Below are positions 1-7,957 of a stretch of DNA of 64,000 bases, one piece after another. The notes beneath the pieces were generated by a model. The model saw nothing but the letters and a program-made list of their open reading frames with translations, was not told the DNA's origin and did not search any database. Origin of the DNA: Acidovorax soli. Lineage in GTDB: Bacteria > Pseudomonadota > Gammaproteobacteria > Burkholderiales > Burkholderiaceae_C. The stretch lies in NCBI RefSeq assembly GCF_014207955.1, contig NZ_JACHLK010000015.1, forward strand, positions 1 through 64,000, read 5' to 3'. Each line of letters opens with the position of its first letter. Position 1 is the stretch's first letter. The position numbers and the translations under genes are program-made.

Positions 1-663
1 GCCGTCAGATGCGAGACCCCACTCACTTTGTGGCAAGGGCTACGGACTGCGCTGCGCATCATCGGCAGGGGGGGAGGCGTCCATACCATCTCGCTACGTT
101 CTTCGAACTCCGCTCAAACAGCATCGACGAGCTAGAAGACGAAGCGTGTGTGTCCTTCGGCACACACGCCCACCCCAGCTCCTGCGCTTCTCGGCGCAGC
201 CAGAGGGGTGGGGAGCGGGCTCAGGGACGGCTGCTGCGCAGCTGCGCCTGGGGTCGATTCGCGCTGCGCGCTGCCGACGGGCGGCGAGCCGAGCGCAGCG
301 AAGGACCACAGGCCGAGCGACGCGATGGCCCGTGTGGGGCCCCCAATCCCTTCTGGACGTGCCGAGAAGCGCAGGAGCTGGGGTGAGCGCGTGCCGAAGG
401 ACACGCGCATCGTTGTCTAGCTCGCCGAAGCTGTTTGACCGGAGCTGCCTCTAAGAGGCAGCGCAGGGAGTTCTTCGGCGCACCCCAGCTTCGAGCATCG
501 CAGGTTGCCCGTAGCGGAGCGAAGGGACACGGACAGCAGGGTCGCTTTCTCTTTGGTGACTTTCTCTTGGCGAGACAAGAGAAAGTTACTGCGCCGCCGG
601 GCGCACATCCCGGCTCCCGCCCTGCGAAGAGGCATGCCAGCGGCAAGGGCCGAAGAAGCTCGC
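1..663. other. Gene-free stretch at window start
   Basis: Bases 1-663 hold no gene I can support. Short reading frames occur in all frames, as expected for palindromic GC-rich DNA, but none resembles a protein family. The content is the class A palindrome at 90-623 plus about 90 bp of unassigned sequence at the left edge and about 40 bp before the stop codon of the leftward dehydrogenase. Confidence 0.7.
90..623. repeat. Long imperfect palindrome, class A, copy 1 (left arm shortened)
   Basis: This gene-free stretch is a large inverted repeat centred near 281, where a GCGCTGCGC/GCGCAGCG pair sits. The left arm around 110-215 is close to the reverse complement of the right arm around 345-440. 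Nested hairpins are visible: GCGTGTGTG/CACACACGC at 144-152/161-169, GCGCGTG/CACGCGC at 387-393/402-408, GCTGCCTCT/AGAGGCAGC at 444-452/454-462 inside CGCCGAAG/CTTCGGCG at 423-430/473-480, and ACTTTCTCTTG/CAAGAGAAAGT near 558-585. The right half matches the 40 kb copy through about 623; the left half loses similarity before about 90. The right edge lies about 40 nt beyond the stop codon of the leftward aldehyde dehydrogenase gene. No coding signal is seen. Confidence 0.85.
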
Positions 664-2115
664 TCAGAACGGATAGTGCCGCGCCGCAGTCTGCACCGTA
701 ATCCAGCGCAACTCCGTGAACTCCCGCACCCCCGCCATCCCCCCAAACCGTCCCCATCCCGAGTTCTTGACCCCGCCAAACGGCATCTGGCCTTCGTCGT
801 GCACTGTCGGTCCATTGACGTGGCAGATCCCCGACTCGATGCGCGCAGCCACGTTCCAGGCACGGGCGATGTCGCGGCCGAAGACGGCGGCAGACAGGCC
901 GAACTCGTTGTCGTTGGCGCAGGCGATCGCTTCCTCCACGCCCTTCACGCGCACGATGGGTTTGAGCGGGCCGAAGGATTCCTCGCGGTAGACGTCCATC
1001 TCGGGCGTCACATGGTCCAGGATGGTCGCGGGCATCAGCGTGTTCTCGCTCTTGCCGCCGCACACCAGCTTGGCACCCTTGGCCAGGGCGTCGTCGATCA
1101 GCGCGTTGCAGCGCAGCACGGTGGCCATGTCCACCACCGAGCCCAGCACCACCGGGCCCTTGCGCGGATCGCCCAGCGGCAGCGCCTGGGCACGCGCCGC
1201 GAAGCGGGCCACGAAATCGTTGGCGATGGCGTCATCCACCACGATGCGCTCGGTGGACATGCAGATCTGGCCCGAGTTGGCGAACGAGCCGAAGATGGCC
1301 GCATCCACGGCCGCGTCCACATCGGCATCGTCGAGCACCACCAGCGGCGCCTTGCCGCCCAGTTCCAGCACCGTGGGCTTGAGGTACTTGGCGCAGGTCT
1401 GCGCGACGATGCGGCCGACCTTGGTCGAGCCCGTGAAGTTCACGCGGCGCACGGCCGGGTGGGCCACGATGGCCTCGACCACTGCGCCGGCATCGGCCGG
1501 TGCATTGGTCACGAAATTCACCACGCCTGCGGGGAAACCGGCCTCCTGCAGGGCCTCGATGATCAAACCATGCGTGGCGGGGCTCAGTTCCGAGCCCTTG
1601 AGGATCACGGTGTTGCCGCAGGCCAGCGGCGTGGCGATGGCGCGCGTGGCCAGGATGATGGGCGCATTCCACGGCGCGATGCCCAGCACCACGCCTGCCG
1701 GCTGGCGCACGCCCATGGCCAGGCTGCCTGGCACGTCGGAGGGGATCACCTCGCCCGCGATCTGCGTGGTCAGGGCGGCGGCCTCCTGCAGCAATCCTGC
1801 CGCCAGGTGCACGTTGAAGCCGGCCCACAGGCCCGAGGCGCCGGTCTCGGCCGCCATGGCGGCGGCAAAGGCCTCGCCCTTGGCTTCGAGCGCATGCGCA
1901 GCCTTGAGCAGCAAAGCCCGGCGCGCATTGGGGCCCAGCGCCGACCAGGCGGGGAAGGCCTTGGCGGCGGCATCGGCAGCCGCCTTGGCGTCGGCCACCG
2001 TGGCGGCCGGGGCGGTGGTGGCCACGGACCCGTCCAGCGGGTTGCGGCGCTCGAAGGTGGCGCCGCCCGTGGCCTGCACGCGCTCGCCGTTGATCAGCAT
2101 GGAAATGGCAGTCAT
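664..2115 (-). CDS. Aldehyde dehydrogenase, salicylaldehyde/vanillin dehydrogenase-like
   Basis: A 483-residue NAD(P)-dependent aldehyde dehydrogenase that oxidises an aldehyde to its acid in the cytoplasm. The catalytic cysteine is in SGQICMST, the general-base glutamate in LELGGKAP, and the cofactor loop is FTGSTKVG. The overall sequence resembles the salicylaldehyde/vanillin dehydrogenase branch, so an aromatic aldehyde is plausible but not proven. The start at 2115 is supported by AGGAG about nine bases upstream; the open frame runs further upstream into livF but only as a shadow. It is the last gene of a leftward operon behind a HAAT-type ABC importer. This suggests that the imported compound, or a product of it, is the aldehyde or its precursor. 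Length and motifs are normal for the family. Confidence 0.9.
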   Translation of the reverse strand: MTAISMLINGERVQATGGATFERRNPLDGSVATTAPAATVADAKAAADAAAKAFPAWSALGPNARRALLLKAAHALEAKGEAFAAAMAAETGASGLWAGFNVHLAAGLLQEAAALTTQIAGEVIPSDVPGSLAMGVRQPAGVVLGIAPWNAPIILATRAIATPLACGNTVILKGSELSPATHGLIIEALQEAGFPAGVVNFVTNAPADAGAVVEAIVAHPAVRRVNFTGSTKVGRIVAQTCAKYLKPTVLELGGKAPLVVLDDADVDAAVDAAIFGSFANSGQICMSTERIVVDDAIANDFVARFAARAQALPLGDPRKGPVVLGSVVDMATVLRCNALIDDALAKGAKLVCGGKSENTLMPATILDHVTPEMDVYREESFGPLKPIVRVKGVEEAIACANDNEFGLSAAVFGRDIARAWNVAARIESGICHVNGPTVHDEGQMPFGGVKNSGWGRFGGMAGVREFTELRWITVQTAARHYPF

Positions 2116-2136
2116 GGAATCAATCTCCTGAACAAC

Positions 2137-2183
2137 AAGGAAAGAAAGAACAAGAAGGAAGAAGAAAAAGGAAGGACGGGGAG
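2137..2183. other. Polypurine tract between livF and the dehydrogenase gene
   Basis: The 71-bp gap between the livF-type gene and the dehydrogenase is almost pure purine on the plus strand (A and G with isolated C), so the leftward mRNA carries a long pyrimidine run of about 45 nt just before the AGGAG ribosome site. This is strongly unlike the surrounding GC-rich, mixed sequence. No hairpin is visible. It may leave the ribosome site unstructured or act in mRNA processing; this is inference. Confidence 0.6.
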
Positions 2184-2186
2184 TGA

Positions 2187-2897
2187 TCAGGCCACGCCCA
2201 GATAGGCCTGCCGCACTGCATCCGATTGCAGCAAGCTCGATGCCTCGCCCGAGGCCACGATGCGCCCGCGCTCCAGCACATAGCCGCGCTGCGCCACCTG
2301 CAGCGCCTTGCGCACGTTCTGCTCCACCATGAGCACGGTGACGCCCTGCGCGGCAATGCGCTGCACGATGGCGAGCAGCTCGTCCACCATGCGCGGTGCC
2401 AGGCCCAGCGAGGGCTCGTCCAGCATCAAGAGGCGCGGGCCGCTCATCATGGCGCGGGCCACGGCCACCATCTGCTGCTCGCCGCCGCTCATGGTGCCGG
2501 CCAACTGCTGGGCGCGTTCCCTCAGGCGCGGAAAGTCTTCGAAGGCCTGGGCCAGGCGCTCGGCGCGCACGCGCGCCGGCACCAGCCAGCCACCGAGCTC
2601 CAGGTTCTCGGTCACCGTCATCTGCGGGAACAGCTGGCGCCCTTCGGCCACCAGGGCCAGGCCGCGCTGCACGCAGGCCGTCGCGTTCAGGGCCGGTACG
2701 GCCTGGCCGTCGAGCTGCACCGTGCCCTGGCGCGGCAGCAGCCCCGCCAGCGCCTTGAGCAGTGTGGTCTTGCCCGCGCCATTGGGGCCCACGATCACGG
2801 TGATGCCGGGCTGGGCTTCCAGCGACAGGTCCTGCAGCACCTGGAAGCCGTTGTAGCCGGTGGTCAGGCCCTGTACGGAAAGCTGTGCGCCGCTCAT
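2187..2897 (-). CDS. livF: Branched-chain amino acid-type ABC transporter ATPase (LivF)
   Basis: A 236-residue ATP-binding subunit of a HAAT-family importer. Walker A is GPNGAGKTT (about residues 35-43), the signature is MSGGEQQM, and Walker B is LLMLDEPSLGLAP; SLGLAP is typical of LivF. It would power uptake together with the LivG-type partner next to it. The ATG overlaps the livG stop by four bases (ATGA), which suggests translational coupling. The family also serves aromatic acids, urea and short amides, so the ligand cannot be read from this subunit. The following gene is an aldehyde dehydrogenase, which points to catabolic uptake rather than amino-acid nutrition. Confidence 0.93.
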   Translation of the reverse strand: MSGAQLSVQGLTTGYNGFQVLQDLSLEAQPGITVIVGPNGAGKTTLLKALAGLLPRQGTVQLDGQAVPALNATACVQRGLALVAEGRQLFPQMTVTENLELGGWLVPARVRAERLAQAFEDFPRLRERAQQLAGTMSGGEQQMVAVARAMMSGPRLLMLDEPSLGLAPRMVDELLAIVQRIAAQGVTVLMVEQNVRKALQVAQRGYVLERGRIVASGEASSLLQSDAVRQAYLGVA

Positions 2898-3652
2898 GCC
2901 GTTGCTCCTTCGCTGCTGGCCGCCATCTCATCGCCCAGGTAGGCCTCGATGACCTCCTTGTTGCGCACCACCTCGGCGGGTGTGCCGTCGGCGATCTTGC
3001 GGCCCTGGTGCAGCACCAGCACGCGCTCCACGTACTTGAGCAGGGTGGTCACCGCATGCTCGATCCACACCACCGTCAGGCCCCAGTCATCGCGCAGGCG
3101 GCGGATGCGCTGGGCCATGGCGTCCACCTCGGCCTCGGTCAGGCCGGCAGCCACCTCGTCGAGCAGCAGCAGGCGCGGGCGTGTGCCCAGGGCCATGCCG
3201 ATCTCCAGCAGGCGCTGCTGCGAGGGCGTCACGTCGGCGGCGGGCCGCTCGGCCAGGGCCGACAGGCCCAGCATGGCCAGGATCTCGTCCTCGCTGCGCA
3301 GGCCCGCGGGGCCCTGGCGATGGCGGCCCGCGAACTGCATGCCGAAGCGCACGTTGTCGCGCACCGTCATGTCGGGGAACACGCGCGGCGTCTGGAAGGT
3401 GCGCGCGATGCCATGGGCCGCATAGTGGTGCGGGCCCTTGCCGGTCAACTCGTCAGCCCCGCTCACCAGCCGGCCCGAGGTGGGCGGCTGCACGCCCGAG
3501 ATGGCGTTGAAGAACGTGGTCTTGCCCGCACCGTTGGGGCCGATGATGCCGATCAGTTCGCCCGCATGCAGCGCGGCGCTCACGCCGTCCACGGCGGTCA
3601 GCCCGCCAAAGCGCACGGTCACGCTGTCAATGGTCAACAGGGCTTCAGACAT
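2894..3652 (-). CDS. livG: Branched-chain amino acid-type ABC transporter ATPase (LivG)
   Basis: A 252-residue ATPase, the second nucleotide-binding subunit of the importer. Walker A is GPNGAGKTT and the Walker B region is LLLLDEVAAGLTEAEVD, with VAAGL typical of LivG. The signature motif is degraded: DVTPSQQRLLEIGMAL stands where most LivG proteins have a longer LSYGxQR-type motif, which may be family variation. The C-terminus carries the usual LivG extension with EVIEAYLG. It overlaps the LivM-type permease gene upstream by eight bases and livF downstream by four, so the operon is tightly coupled. Confidence 0.92.
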   Translation of the reverse strand: MSEALLTIDSVTVRFGGLTAVDGVSAALHAGELIGIIGPNGAGKTTFFNAISGVQPPTSGRLVSGADELTGKGPHHYAAHGIARTFQTPRVFPDMTVRDNVRFGMQFAGRHRQGPAGLRSEDEILAMLGLSALAERPAADVTPSQQRLLEIGMALGTRPRLLLLDEVAAGLTEAEVDAMAQRIRRLRDDWGLTVVWIEHAVTTLLKYVERVLVLHQGRKIADGTPAEVVRNKEVIEAYLGDEMAASSEGATA

Positions 3653-4583
3653 GGCCGGCCTCCGCAGCAGCTGGGGTGGTTCGCTTGCGTTGCCACAGCG
3701 TGGCCAGCCCGTTGGGCAGGTACATCACGCACAGGATGAGCAGCAGGCCCAGCACCATCATGTAGCCGTACGGCAGTTGCAAGCGCAGCGTCTCGGCCAG
3801 CAGGCTGAACACGATGGCCGCGAGCACCGGGCCGCCGATGCTCGCCGCGCCGCCGATCAGCGCGATCAGCACCGTCTGGAAGCCGATGAAGGGGCTGAAC
3901 ACCGCGGCCGGCTCGATGTAGGTCCAGCGCACGGCCATGGCGGCGCCCACGGCGCCGGCAAAGGCCGCGGTGATGCCGAAGCCCGCGATCTTGGCCAGGC
4001 GCGTGTCCACGCCCAGGGTCTGGGCGCGCTGCTCGTCGGCACCGATGCCCGAGAGCGCCAGGCCGAAGCGGCTGCGCTTCACGGCAATGGCCGTGGCGAC
4101 GGAGCCCGCCGCGATCAGCAGCACCGTGAGGTACACCGTCTCGTTGCTGGGCACCACGGTGAGCACGCGGCCCACGGTGCCAGAGACCTGTTTCTCGACA
4201 AAGGTCACCGCGTGGCGGATCAGCTCCGTCATGCCGAAGGTCAGCACCGCGAAGTAGGTGCCGCGCAGGTGCAGCACGGCCGCGCCCATGACCACGGCCA
4301 CCACGGCGGCGATCACGGCGCCCGCCACGATCACCAGCGGCCAGGGCAGGCTGCCCAGCAGCGTGGCGCTGGCGTACGCGCCGATGCCGAAGAAGGCCGA
4401 GGTGGCCAGCGACAGGTAGCGCGTGGCGCCGCAGAACAGCGACCAGCTCGTGGCCAGCGCGATGTACATCAGGCAGCTGAGCAGCACCGAAGCCACGAAC
4501 TCGGACACCAGCCAGGGCAGGGTGCCGACCACGGCCGTGCCCGCGGCGAGCGCGAGCCAGGGCTTGTTGGAATGGATCGTCAT
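3645..4583 (-). CDS. livM: Branched-chain amino acid-type ABC permease (LivM)
   Basis: A 312-residue inner-membrane permease with about eight to ten hydrophobic helices starting around residue 10. The coupling region contains GADEQRAQTLGVDTRLAKIAGF, the EAA-like loop of LivM permeases, at roughly residues 175-200. It forms the translocation pore with the LivH partner. The start at 4583 overlaps the livH stop codon (ATGA). A longer upstream frame exists but is only the shadow of livH. The last residues run past the livG start. Confidence 0.9.
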   Translation of the reverse strand: MTIHSNKPWLALAAGTAVVGTLPWLVSEFVASVLLSCLMYIALATSWSLFCGATRYLSLATSAFFGIGAYASATLLGSLPWPLVIVAGAVIAAVVAVVMGAAVLHLRGTYFAVLTFGMTELIRHAVTFVEKQVSGTVGRVLTVVPSNETVYLTVLLIAAGSVATAIAVKRSRFGLALSGIGADEQRAQTLGVDTRLAKIAGFGITAAFAGAVGAAMAVRWTYIEPAAVFSPFIGFQTVLIALIGGAASIGGPVLAAIVFSLLAETLRLQLPYGYMMVLGLLLILCVMYLPNGLATLWQRKRTTPAAAEAGHV

Positions 4584-5458
4584 TTTTTCGAGAAAAGACC
4601 GTTGGGGCGCCAGATCAGCACGCCGATAAACACCGCATAGCTCAGCAGCATCTTGAGAGAGGGGCTGCTGAAGTGCATGCCCAGGGCCTCGACCACGCCC
4701 AGCAGCAGGCCGCCGGCCAGGCTGCCCGCCAGGCTGCCGAAGCCGCCCAGCGTGATGACGATCAGCGCCGTCACGGTATAGGGCTCGCCCATCGAGGGAG
4801 AGATCTCGTAGGTCATCGACAGCAGTGCCCCCGCCACGCCCGAGAGGCCGAGGCCAATGCCGAACATCATGGGGTGCAGGCGCCGCGTGTTGATGCCCAC
4901 CAGCTGTGCGCCCGTGGGCGACTGCATCAGCGCCCGCACGGCCTTGCCCAGCAAGGTGAGCCGAAGCAGCGCGATCAGCGCGGCCGACAGCGCCAGCGCC
5001 ACGCCGAACAGCACCAGCTTGTTTTCGGTGAAGCGCATGCCCGCCACCTGCACCGGGTCGGCCAGGTACTCGTAGCCGCGCAGGTCGCCGCCCCAGATCA
5101 CCAGGGCGGTGTTCTGCACCAGGAACATCAGGCCGAAGCCCACCATCAGGCTGCGCGCCTCGAACACGTCCACGTTCGGCGCGCGCGCCGCCAGGCGCTT
5201 GAAGCACAGCGCGTGCACTACCACACCCAGCACGAACAGCGCGATGAAGGCGATGGGCATCAGCAGCAGGGGCGACCAGCCCCAGGCCGTGTGCGCCCAC
5301 CAGGTGATGAAGGCGCCGAGCATCAAAAACTCGCCATGCGAGATGTTCATGATGCGCATCAGCCCGTACTGCAGGTTCAGGCCCATGGCCACCAGCGCAT
5401 AGATGCCGCCGGTAATGAGGCCACTGGCGACCAGTTCGGCCCAGGAAGTCAAAGACAC
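4580..5458 (-). CDS. livH: Branched-chain amino acid-type ABC permease (LivH)
   Basis: A 292-residue integral membrane permease. It begins with a short periplasmic segment followed by the family-typical GLITGGIYALVAMGLNLQYG. MNISHGEFLMLGAF, a hallmark of LivH, follows near residue 40. About eight membrane spans are visible, ending GVLIWRPNGLFSKK. It pairs with the LivM-type subunit. It begins only four bases after the receptor gene ends, so it is probably co-transcribed with the receptor. Confidence 0.92.
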   Translation of the reverse strand: MSLTSWAELVASGLITGGIYALVAMGLNLQYGLMRIMNISHGEFLMLGAFITWWAHTAWGWSPLLLMPIAFIALFVLGVVVHALCFKRLAARAPNVDVFEARSLMVGFGLMFLVQNTALVIWGGDLRGYEYLADPVQVAGMRFTENKLVLFGVALALSAALIALLRLTLLGKAVRALMQSPTGAQLVGINTRRLHPMMFGIGLGLSGVAGALLSMTYEISPSMGEPYTVTALIVITLGGFGSLAGSLAGGLLLGVVEALGMHFSSPSLKMLLSYAVFIGVLIWRPNGLFSKK

Positions 5459-5462
5459 TTTG

Positions 5463-6656
5463 TTATTTCCACGCAGGTTTGTTGGTGTTGAGCTGCGCCG
5501 TGGCGCGCTCCTTGGGCCAGACCACCTCGAAGTCGCTGCCCTGCCACTGGCTCACGGTGCCGGGGATGGAGGCGTTCTCGCTGCCCGCGAAGCGGATGCC
5601 GCCGAGGATGGTCTTGAACTCGTTCTTGGCGATGTGTTCGCGCAGCGCCTTGCGGTCCAGGCCCACCTTCTCCACGGCCTGCTGCAGGATCTGCAGGCCC
5701 GCCCAGGCATGGCCGCTGGCCCAGCGGTCGGGTTCCTTGCTGAACTTCTTCACGTGGGCGTCGAAGTAGGCCTTGGCCTCGGGGCTGGTCTTCACGCTCC
5801 ACGAGCCCATGCCGATCACGCCCTCGGTGTTGGCGGCCATCACGTTCTTGTACAGCTGGAAGGCCGTGCCCACCGAGGCGTAGAAGAACTTGGGGTTGAG
5901 CCCCACCTCGCGCGCCTGGCGGCTGGCCAGGATGGTGTCGGGCGGGTAGGTGATGCCGATGAAGGCATCGGGGTTCAGGTCCTTGATGCCGCGCAGCACG
6001 GGGGCCAGGTCTTTCACGCCCAGCGGGTAGCTCTTGCGCTCCACCACCTGGATGCTGGTCTTCTTGAGCGCGTTGTTCAATGCCGCGAAGTTTTCGAGGC
6101 CGAACAGGTCGTCCATGTAGACGATGGCGACCGATTTGACGCCGTTGGCCACCAGCATGTCCACCAGCGCGCCCATCATCTTGTCGGGCTGTTGCAAGAG
6201 CGAGAAGAAGTAGGGCAGGTTCATGTCGATCAGCTTGCGCGACAGCGCCGTGGGCGCCAGCAGTGGGTAGCCGAAGCGGTTGGCCAGCGGTGCGATGGCG
6301 AAGTTGGCGCCCGAACCCCAGGGCGGCAGGATCAAATCCACCTTGTCGCTGCCCATGAGTTTTTCGAAGGTGCGCACACAGGTCTCGGTTTCGCTGCGGT
6401 CGTCGTAGCCGATGAGTTCGATGGGGCGCTTGGTGCCCTTGACGGACAGGCCGCCGGCCGCGTTCACCTGTTCGGCCCACAGCAGGTAGTTGGGTTCCTG
6501 GCTGACCTGGGCGCCCGCGGCCCAGGGGCCCGTGCGGGCGATCGCGTAGCCGATGCGCACGGGGCCCGACTGGGCCAGCAGGTGGGGGGCCACCGACAGT
6601 GCGCCCACCGTGGCGGCGGCGCCCTTGATCCATTGGCGCTTGGATTGTTGAACCAT
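5463..6656 (-). CDS. HAAT-family ABC substrate-binding protein
   Basis: A 397-residue periplasmic receptor of the LivK/Peripla_BP_6 type. The N-terminus carries a twin-arginine-like or Sec signal (KRQWIKGAAATVGALSVAPHLLAQ), and the mature protein starts SGPVRIGYAIARTGPWAAGA, the usual first strand and binding loop. It would deliver ligand to LivHMGF. GAGGAG lies about nine bases before the ATG at 6656. It is the first gene of the leftward operon and is divergent from an AraC-type regulator. The dehydrogenase at the operon end suggests an aldehyde-yielding, perhaps aromatic or amine, ligand; this is inference. Confidence 0.9.
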   Translation of the reverse strand: MVQQSKRQWIKGAAATVGALSVAPHLLAQSGPVRIGYAIARTGPWAAGAQVSQEPNYLLWAEQVNAAGGLSVKGTKRPIELIGYDDRSETETCVRTFEKLMGSDKVDLILPPWGSGANFAIAPLANRFGYPLLAPTALSRKLIDMNLPYFFSLLQQPDKMMGALVDMLVANGVKSVAIVYMDDLFGLENFAALNNALKKTSIQVVERKSYPLGVKDLAPVLRGIKDLNPDAFIGITYPPDTILASRQAREVGLNPKFFYASVGTAFQLYKNVMAANTEGVIGMGSWSVKTSPEAKAYFDAHVKKFSKEPDRWASGHAWAGLQILQQAVEKVGLDRKALREHIAKNEFKTILGGIRFAGSENASIPGTVSQWQGSDFEVVWPKERATAQLNTNKPAWK

Positions 6657-6739
6657 TTTTCTGTCTCCTCGGATGGGCAGCCCGCGCAGTGCAGGCCGTT
6701 GACCGATGGTAGGAAGAAGGGTTCTGGCCTGCTGTGCTG

Positions 6740-6771
6740 AGCGTGCACAAAACGCTGGTCCCAGCGTGCAC
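6740..6771. promoter_or_regulatory. Direct-repeat operator candidate in the divergent AraC/receptor promoter region
   Basis: AGCGTGCAC occurs at 6740-6748 and again at 6763-6771, a 23-bp period or about two helical turns. That spacing suits two AraC-family half sites on one DNA face. CGCTGG (6753-6758) and CCAGCG (6761-6766) form an inverted pair between them, and CCAGCG recurs just downstream at 6775-6780. The site lies about 85 bp before the receptor start and 95 bp before the regulator start. The likely binder is the adjacent AraC-type protein. Confidence 0.6.
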
Positions 6772-6863
6772 GGGCCAGCGGGTTTACCCGGATTTCCGCA
6801 ATGCGCAAGGGATTAGCCTGCCGCCGATAATCGCGGGGAACCCGCCTCTGCACTGGAGACACC

Positions 6864-7826
6864 ATGGCCCACCCCCTGACCGAGGTATCCACCGACACCG
6901 TGGCACCGCGCGACCGCCTGCACCTGTGGGGCGATGCGGTGTGGCGCCTCATTGGCGGGCTGGAGTCCGATGCCTTCGGCGACGAGGCCTTTGCGGGCCA
7001 CATCACCTCGGGCCAGGCGGGCTACGTCAACCTCTGCCAGCTCGACGTCAGCCGCCACCGCGTGGTGCGCACCCCCAGCCTGATCCGCGGCAGCGACCGG
7101 GCCTACATCAAGGTGGTGGCCCAGCTCGAAGGGCGTGCCTGCTTCGAGCAGAACGGCCGCCAGGTCTGGTTGTCTCCGGGCGAATGGAGTGTGTACGACA
7201 CCACGCGCGCCTATGCCGTGAGCAACCCCGATGCCGTGCGCCAGATGGTGCTGATGATCCCCAAGGAGCACCTGCCCGAGCGCCGGATGCGGCTCGACGA
7301 CCTCATGGTGCAGCGCTTTTCGGGCACCACCGGCGTCTCGCGCCTGGCTTGGGACACCATGCGCGCAGCCTTCACCGAGCTGCCCACCATGTCCGACGCG
7401 GCCGCCGATGGCGTGGCCGACGTCATCACCCACCTGGTGCAGCTGTCGCTGCTGGAGCGCAATGGCCAGCACAGCGCCATGTCGCAGCGTGAGGCGCTGC
7501 GCGACCGCATAGGCCAGTACATCGACCGCCACCTGGCCGACCCCGACCTCAGCATCGACCGCATCGCCCAGGCCCTCAACTGCAGCCGCCGGCACCTGTA
7601 CAACGCCATGTCCGACGATGGCGACACACTGGCCGCCACCATCCAGCGGCGCCGGCTGGAAGCCTGTTTGCGCGAGCTGTGCCACCCTGCGCACACGCAC
7701 CGCTCGGTGACGGACATCGCCCTGGCCTGGGGCTTTCGCAACAGCGGGCATTTCAGCCGCGTGTTCAAGGCCCACACGGGCTGCAGCCCGAGCGAGTACC
7801 GGGCACGGGCTACACAGCCCCACTGA
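6864..7826 (+). CDS. AraC-family transcriptional regulator, FeaR-like
   Basis: A 320-residue regulator. The N-terminal half (about residues 30-190) looks like the AraC_binding_2 sensor seen in FeaR-type activators of aldehyde and amine catabolism. The C-terminal hundred residues hold the double helix-turn-helix: SIDRIAQALNCSRRHLYNAM and SVTDIALAWGFRNSGHFSRVFKAHTGCSPSEYR. GGAGAC precedes the ATG at 6864. It is divergent from the receptor-LivHMGF-dehydrogenase operon and probably activates it when the substrate or its aldehyde is present. The resemblance to FeaR, which controls phenylacetaldehyde dehydrogenase in E. coli, fits the dehydrogenase at the operon end. Confidence 0.88.
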   Translation: MAHPLTEVSTDTVAPRDRLHLWGDAVWRLIGGLESDAFGDEAFAGHITSGQAGYVNLCQLDVSRHRVVRTPSLIRGSDRAYIKVVAQLEGRACFEQNGRQVWLSPGEWSVYDTTRAYAVSNPDAVRQMVLMIPKEHLPERRMRLDDLMVQRFSGTTGVSRLAWDTMRAAFTELPTMSDAAADGVADVITHLVQLSLLERNGQHSAMSQREALRDRIGQYIDRHLADPDLSIDRIAQALNCSRRHLYNAMSDDGDTLAATIQRRRLEACLRELCHPAHTHRSVTDIALAWGFRNSGHFSRVFKAHTGCSPSEYRARATQPH

Positions 7827-7835
7827 ACAGCACAG

Positions 7836-7859
7836 GCCCTTTTTCAGGGCTTTCTTTTT
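7836..7859 (+). terminator. Intrinsic terminator after the AraC-type gene
   Basis: GCCCT (7836-7840), a five-base loop and AGGGC (7846-7850) are followed directly by TTTCTTTTT. It lies ten bases after the regulator stop and separates it from the exporter operon. Confidence 0.8.
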
Positions 7860-7957
7860 GCGTTGCAGCAATTCTTTACATAGGCTTGACGCATTGACTA
7901 TCTTCGCGAAGGCGTGGCTCCGCACAATGGACGCAACAACCCGGAGCACAGCTTTTC

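Noticed and set aside
505..2205. A 566-codon plus-strand open frame
   Set aside because: It begins in the palindrome and then runs antisense to the aldehyde dehydrogenase gene with shadow-like composition.
664..2931. An apparent 755-codon fusion of an ABC ATPase frame with the aldehyde dehydrogenase
   Set aside because: The upstream part is out of frame with the real livF; the dehydrogenase has its own AGGAG and ATG at 2115.
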